Of a DNA stretch of 64,000 bases, positions 63,864 to 64,000 are shown piece after piece. The notes beneath the pieces are model-generated. The model saw only the letters and a list, made by a program, of their open reading frames with translations. It did not search any database and was not told where the DNA came from. The stretch comes from an uncultured Bacilli bacterium (GTDB taxonomy: Bacteria; Bacillota_I; Bacilli_A; RF39; UBA660): NCBI GenBank assembly GCA_934096275.1, contig CAKOLK010000003.1, forward strand, positions 40,582 through 104,581, given 5' to 3'. Each line of letters starts with the position of its first letter. Position 1 is the first letter of the stretch. A program made the position numbers and the translations under genes.

Positions 63864-63892
63864 AATATAACAAATAAATGTTTGTGTGTCAA
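63864..63892 (-). promoter_or_regulatory. Minus-strand promoter of the tiny peptide gene
   Basis: TTGACA, 17-nt spacer, TATATT on the minus strand, directed toward the 26-codon ORF. The region from 63893 to 64000 shows no gene. Confidence 0.6.
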
Positions 63893-64000
63893 GTTTGTTG
63901 AGTAGAAGAATCTAACAAGAAATAGTGGATGATTGTCAAATAGTGTGTGTAGACACAAAATAAGCAATAATTATTATTATGAAGCTGACGCAAATGCGTT

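Noticed and set aside
63719..64000. tRNA gene near the window end
   Set aside because: No cloverleaf with a T-loop GTTCRA and matching acceptor stem could be drawn; GTTCAC near 63633 belongs to a hairpin.

Overview
This is a very AT-rich chromosomal stretch from a walled, low-GC member of the Bacillota, most likely class Bacilli and probably an uncultivated gut-type lineage. The evidence is Bacillus-like gene order (ireB-ruvX-DUF1292-mltG-yrrM-yrrN-yrrO-greA; ylbJ-ylbL-trmL), a DnaB/DnaI replication-initiation pair, peptidoglycan genes, a teichoic-acid-type glycosylation set, and several sporulation-family genes. Conserved genes (ireB, yrrM, dnaI, der) end in TGA, so TGA is a stop here. Genes are dense, Shine-Dalgarno sites are clear, and AGA, GGA and ATA codons dominate.

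Layout. 1-5.6 kb: polymer glycosylation triad (YfhO, CsbB/GtrB, GtrA), YlmC-type protein, Nudix hydrolase, lspA, RluD-type synthase, then a structured intergenic element. 6-12 kb: ackA, nrnA, engB, hypothetical genes and two paralogous small zincins. 12-27 kb: dnaB, a phase-variable-looking surface gene with an 11-G tract, the ireB-to-greA housekeeping operon, mutS, rsmI, and a second surface gene with a 10-G tract. 26.7-34.7 kb: dnaI, an RNB exoribonuclease, an AbiE type IV toxin-antitoxin pair under a large palindromic operator, a T-box, thrS and a PHP phosphoesterase. 34.7-42.4 kb: feoB/feoA, dut, def, a YjcZ-like peptide, a SEDS protein, comEA and comEC. 42.4-45.8 kb: an accessory island in which the comEC 3' end occurs three times, each copy followed by an accessory gene (DUF1016, DUF1016, DinD). 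46-52.6 kb: RNHCP and LysM proteins, a roughly 610-nt structured RNA, DUF3800, a second small RNA, der, a zincin and a SpoVIF-like protein. 52.6-60.5 kb: a PilB/GspE ATPase divergent from a run of very large pilin-like proteins carrying C-type-lectin/FGE-like ectodomains. 60.5-64 kb: ylbJ, ylbL, a thioredoxin-like protein, trmL and a tiny hydrophobic peptide gene.

The most unusual content is a surface-variation repertoire. The same ectodomain type is carried by a membrane-anchored protein behind a poly-G switch and by pilin-like proteins whose N-terminal DNA is almost identical while the C-termini diverge. A truncated cassette joins a pilin N-terminus directly to a lectin-type C-terminus. A second theme is the comEC-tail island, whose three accessory genes each carry a short near-perfect palindrome inside the coding sequence; in the two DUF1016 copies the palindrome sits at the same codons but has changed sequence with compensating substitutions. 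No tRNA, rRNA, CRISPR array, transposase or reverse transcriptase was recognised.
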